Part shown: positions 5,395 through 6,917 of the stretch, piece by piece | Numbering within the stretch: the stretch's first letter is position 1 | Layout: every line of letters starts with the position of its first letter | Assembly: GCA_902464565.1 (NCBI GenBank) | Contig: CABQJV010000050.1 | Coordinates: 1 to 6,917, forward strand | DNA: 6,917 nt | Direction: 5' to 3' | Origin: an uncultured Collinsella sp. | GTDB taxonomy: Bacteria > Actinomycetota > Coriobacteriia > Coriobacteriales > Coriobacteriaceae | Made by a program: the position numbers and the translations under genes | Notes under the pieces: generated by a model | What the model was told of the DNA's origin: nothing | Seen by the model: only the letters and a program-made list of their open reading frames with translations | Database searches by the model: none

Positions 5395-5784
5395 TTACAG
5401 TTCTTGTGCCTCGGCGGCGATCTTAGCGGCAGCGTCGCGGGTGCGCATCATATCCATCGCGCGCTTGTCGAGCACCTTGATCTGACTGGTCAGCATGACC
5501 GCATCGACCACACCCCAGATCACGAGGCCCGTAGAGATCGAAAACCCAAGCGCACCAACTGTACCACGAAGGCGCGAGCAGATTGCCGCGACAAGGGCGG
5601 AGACGACAACCATCTTGATAAACGAGCCGCGGCGCTCGCGAAGCGTGCGGGCCTGCGTCACATAGGCAATGCGAGCCGCCTCAGAAGCCTCCGAGCGCAT
5701 CTGGGCCTCGCGCGCAATGGCCGCCGCCTCAGCCGACATACCGCCGGCCATCAGCGAACGCTCCGCAGCCTGGCCGCTCCGCAT
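5395..5784 (-). CDS. Small membrane protein of unknown function, two predicted helices
   Basis: A 129-residue protein. Residues 1-50 are rich in Ala, Glu and Arg and likely a charged helix. Two hydrophobic segments follow, at about 55-70 and 77-99, separated by SRLRGT. A charged helical tail (101-129) follows. The most likely topology is a hairpin with both ends in the cytoplasm. Its ATG (5784-5782) directly follows the TAA of the DUF151 gene (TAAATG), with no separate ribosome binding site, which points to translational coupling. ATG codons at residues 12 and 16 are alternative starts that would leave the membrane part intact. No known family is recognised. Confidence 0.75.
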   Translation of the reverse strand: MRSGQAAERSLMAGGMSAEAAAIAREAQMRSEASEAARIAYVTQARTLRERRGSFIKMVVVSALVAAICSRLRGTVGALGFSISTGLVIWGVVDAVMLTSQIKVLDKRAMDMMRTRDAAAKIAAEAQEL

Positions 5785-6285
5785 TTAGAAGTCATCGGGG
5801 GAGAGCGTATGGACGAACTCGTCGAACTTCTCGAACTCCTGCTCGTCGTCGACTTCCTCGGCGTGGGTAGAAACAGTGCCCAGGCGATTCATGATGTCGT
5901 CCTCCACAAACATGGGGGCATTGCTGCGCACGGCAAGGGCAATGGCATCACTGGGGCGGGCGTCGATCTTGCGCTCGCCACCATCGGCCAGTACGACAAT
6001 CGTCGCGTAGAACACCGGCGGCTCGGCGCGAACGATCTCGATGCGCTCGAGCTTGGCGCCCAGGGCGCCAACAGTATCGAGCAACAGGTCATGGGTAATC
6101 GGGCGCTCGGCGCGACCGCTATCGATGCCGCGGCTGATGGCAGCAGCTTCAAACGAACCAGTCTGAATGGAAAGGGAACGCAGTGGCGCGGGCGAGTCCG
6201 ATTTGCTGCAGCGCTCGCGAAGCACGATAAGCGATGGCACGGGACCGGCGGCCATGACGATGGTCTCTATGTCGACACGAACCAT
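5785..6285 (-). CDS. Bifunctional nuclease family protein (DUF151 / BFN domain)
   Basis: A 166-residue cytosolic protein. The BFN domain (about residues 1-135) is recognised by the conserved stretch KIDARPSDAIALAVRSNAP (106-124) with PSDA at 111-114, followed by MFVEDDIM. An acidic C-terminal tail ending SPDDF resembles actinobacterial members. Plant and bacterial relatives are called bifunctional nucleases. Activity here is inferred from family only. The start at 6285 is chosen because GGAGGT lies five bases upstream. A further in-frame ATG at 6315 would add ten residues on the far side of that site and is unlikely. It heads the minus-strand gene set, with a candidate promoter about 60 bases upstream. 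Confidence 0.92.
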   Translation of the reverse strand: MVRVDIETIVMAAGPVPSLIVLRERCSKSDSPAPLRSLSIQTGSFEAAAISRGIDSGRAERPITHDLLLDTVGALGAKLERIEIVRAEPPVFYATIVVLADGGERKIDARPSDAIALAVRSNAPMFVEDDIMNRLGTVSTHAEEVDDEQEFEKFDEFVHTLSPDDF

Positions 6286-6341
6286 GGAACACCTCCGGTA
6301 CGTAGCGGTTAACACGCGGCAGTCCGCCGCATTGAATAGCT

Positions 6342-6371
6342 ATACTACCCAAACTTTCGCACAGCACACAA
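6342..6371 (-). promoter_or_regulatory. Candidate promoter for the DUF151 gene set
   Basis: On the minus strand, TTGTGT (6371-6366) and TAGTAT (6347-6342) are separated by 18 bases. Transcription would start near 6335, leaving a leader of about 50 bases before the ATG at 6285. The match is moderate. The position, just downstream of the tRNA terminator, supports it. Confidence 0.45.
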
Positions 6372-6398
6372 AACCAAAATGAGATTTATCGCAGACAA

Positions 6399-6430
6399 GA
6401 AAAAAGCCCCGAGGCAATGCCCCAGGGCTC
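6399..6430 (-). terminator. Terminator of the tRNA-Ile/Ala cluster
   Basis: On the minus strand AGCCCTGGGGC (6429-6419) pairs with GCCTCGGGGCT (6415-6405) around a three-base loop, with two G-U pairs, and is followed by six T residues. It lies 14 bases after the last tRNA's CCA and insulates the DUF151 gene set from tRNA transcription. Confidence 0.92.
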
Positions 6431-6443
6431 TTCACAGTTTTGA

Positions 6444-6520
6444 TGGTGGACCTGACAAGATTCGAACTTGTGACCTCCCGGTTATCAGCCGGACGCTCTA
6501 ACCAACTGAGCTACAGGTCC
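6444..6520 (-). tRNA. tRNA-Ile(GAT), copy 2
   Basis: Acceptor GGACCTG (6520-6514) pairs with CAGGTCC (6454-6448), followed by discriminator A and an encoded CCA. The anticodon loop CTGATAA carries GAT (6486-6484), reading AUC and AUU. The D arm AGCTCAGTTGGTTAGAGC and the T loop GTTCGAATC are standard. It is the last gene of the cluster, four bases after tRNA-Ala. It is identical over all 77 bases to the copy at 6668-6744. Confidence 0.98.
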
Positions 6521-6524
6521 ATCA

Positions 6525-6600
6525 TGGTGGAGGTTAGGGGGATCGAACCCCTGACCTCAGGCTTGCAAAGCCCGCGCTCTCCCAGCTGAGCTAAACCCCC
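6525..6600 (-). tRNA. tRNA-Ala(TGC)
   Basis: Acceptor GGGGGTT (6600-6594) pairs with AACCTCC (6535-6529) with one G-U pair. Discriminator A and an encoded CCA (6527-6525) follow. The anticodon loop TTTGCAA carries TGC (6567-6565), reading GCN codons. It has the normal 76-base length. It lies between two identical tRNA-Ile genes and only four bases from the downstream one, so the two must be processed from one transcript. Confidence 0.98.
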
Positions 6601-6611
6601 ACGGAGACAGT

Positions 6612-6656
6612 AATAAACACCCCAGCGGCGACTCGGCTCTCGCTGGGGTGTTTATT
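6612..6656 (-). terminator. Terminator-like hairpin between tRNA-Ile copy 1 and tRNA-Ala
   Basis: A perfect 16-base stem (6612-6627 with 6641-6656) encloses a 13-base loop. The minus-strand 3' arm ends GTTTATTACT, which is T-rich but not a clean T run. Transcription from the promoter at 6788 must pass it to reach tRNA-Ala and the second tRNA-Ile. It may be a weak terminator or an RNase-processing structure. Confidence 0.6.
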
Positions 6657-6667
6657 GCGAAAGAAAG

Positions 6668-6744
6668 TGGTGGACCTGACAAGATTCGAACTTGTGACCT
6701 CCCGGTTATCAGCCGGACGCTCTAACCAACTGAGCTACAGGTCC
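6668..6744 (-). tRNA. tRNA-Ile(GAT), copy 1
   Basis: Acceptor GGACCTG (6744-6738) pairs with CAGGTCC (6678-6672), with discriminator A and an encoded CCA (6670-6668). The anticodon GAT is at 6710-6708. It is the first gene after the promoter at 6759-6788. The identity with the copy at 6444-6520 extends three bases beyond the 5' end, suggesting a recent duplication or gene conversion. Confidence 0.98.
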
Positions 6745-6758
6745 ATCGCGCAAGGGAT

Positions 6759-6788
6759 ATATTAGACGAGTCGTTACGCGCGCGTCAA
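6759..6788 (-). promoter_or_regulatory. Promoter of the tRNA-Ile/Ala/Ile cluster
   Basis: TTGACG (6788-6783) and TAATAT (6764-6759) on the minus strand, spaced by 18 bases, form a near-consensus housekeeping promoter. The predicted start near 6752 gives a leader of under ten bases before the first tRNA-Ile. An AT-rich stretch (6790-6804) lies just upstream of the -35, as often seen at strong stable-RNA promoters. Confidence 0.8.
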
Positions 6789-6863
6789 CAACTTTTTTGA
6801 AAATCTTTGGGAGGGGTGGTCGCTGGGCTGGCGAGATGGTTTTGGTTTGCTGCTCGGACAGTC

Positions 6864-6908
6864 CTGCGCAAGACGAAGGCCACATTAAGTGGCCTTCTTT
6901 GCGTGCGG
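6864..6908. repeat. Long imperfect hairpin near the right edge
   Basis: GAAGGCCAC (6875-6883) pairs perfectly with GTGGCCTTC (6889-6897) over ATTAA. An imperfect outer stem extends the pairing to 6864 and 6908. The plus side has only three T residues, so it is a weak terminator at best, perhaps for a gene outside the window. It may be a dispersed intergenic hairpin repeat. A short open frame on the plus strand from ATG 6836 runs through it but shows no other sign of being a gene. Confidence 0.5.
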
Positions 6909-6917
6909 AACTCGCGA

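Noticed and set aside
5404..6312. Plus-strand frame of about 302 codons opposite the DUF151 and membrane protein genes
   Set aside because: Antisense shadow; the minus-strand genes have a strong ribosome binding site, a recognised domain and coupled junctions.
6836..6917. Short plus-strand frame running off the right edge
   Set aside because: It is largely formed by the hairpin at 6864-6908 and has no clear ribosome binding site or protein-like pattern.

Overview
The window looks like a chromosomal housekeeping segment of a GC-rich actinobacterium of class Coriobacteriia, most like the gut genus Collinsella. This is inferred from overall codon and base composition, strong purine-rich ribosome binding sites, CCA-encoded tRNAs and the gene set. 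No database search was possible. I do not see a defence island, CRISPR array, prophage or complete insertion sequence.

Left edge (1-220): a possible gene start on the minus strand leaves the window at base 1. It sits under a striking 38-base perfect palindrome with a third related half-site 21 bases further on. Bases 224-496 hold two serine tRNA genes on the plus strand (GGA and CGA anticodons). A consensus promoter precedes the first, and each gene is followed by an intrinsic terminator. Bases 497-881 hold no gene but are dense in structure: an inverted 25-base copy of the second tRNA's 3' end, a cluster of tight hairpins bounded by a 9-base inverted repeat, and a separate long hairpin.

Plus-strand pair (882-2824): a TRIC/UPF0126-type membrane channel (TTG start), then a secreted or membrane protein with a bactofilin-like beta-helix ectodomain and C-terminal membrane helices. 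Bases 2825-2958 separate convergent genes and hold a REP-like hairpin and a strong terminator.

Minus-strand gene set (6285 down to 2959): a bifunctional-nuclease-domain protein (DUF151), a small two-helix membrane protein whose ATG directly abuts the preceding stop (TAAATG), an acidic protein of unknown function, and the ribosome-associated GTPase TypA/BipA. A promoter lies upstream of the first gene. The first three genes are tightly packed. typA follows after a leader of about 117 bases containing a hairpin, so it could be co-transcribed or have its own promoter.

Right end (6399-6917): a minus-strand tRNA cluster Ile(GAT)-Ala(TGC)-Ile(GAT) with a near-consensus promoter, an internal hairpin and a terminal terminator. 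The two Ile genes are identical and no rRNA is visible beside them. The last 170 bases hold that promoter and a long imperfect hairpin.
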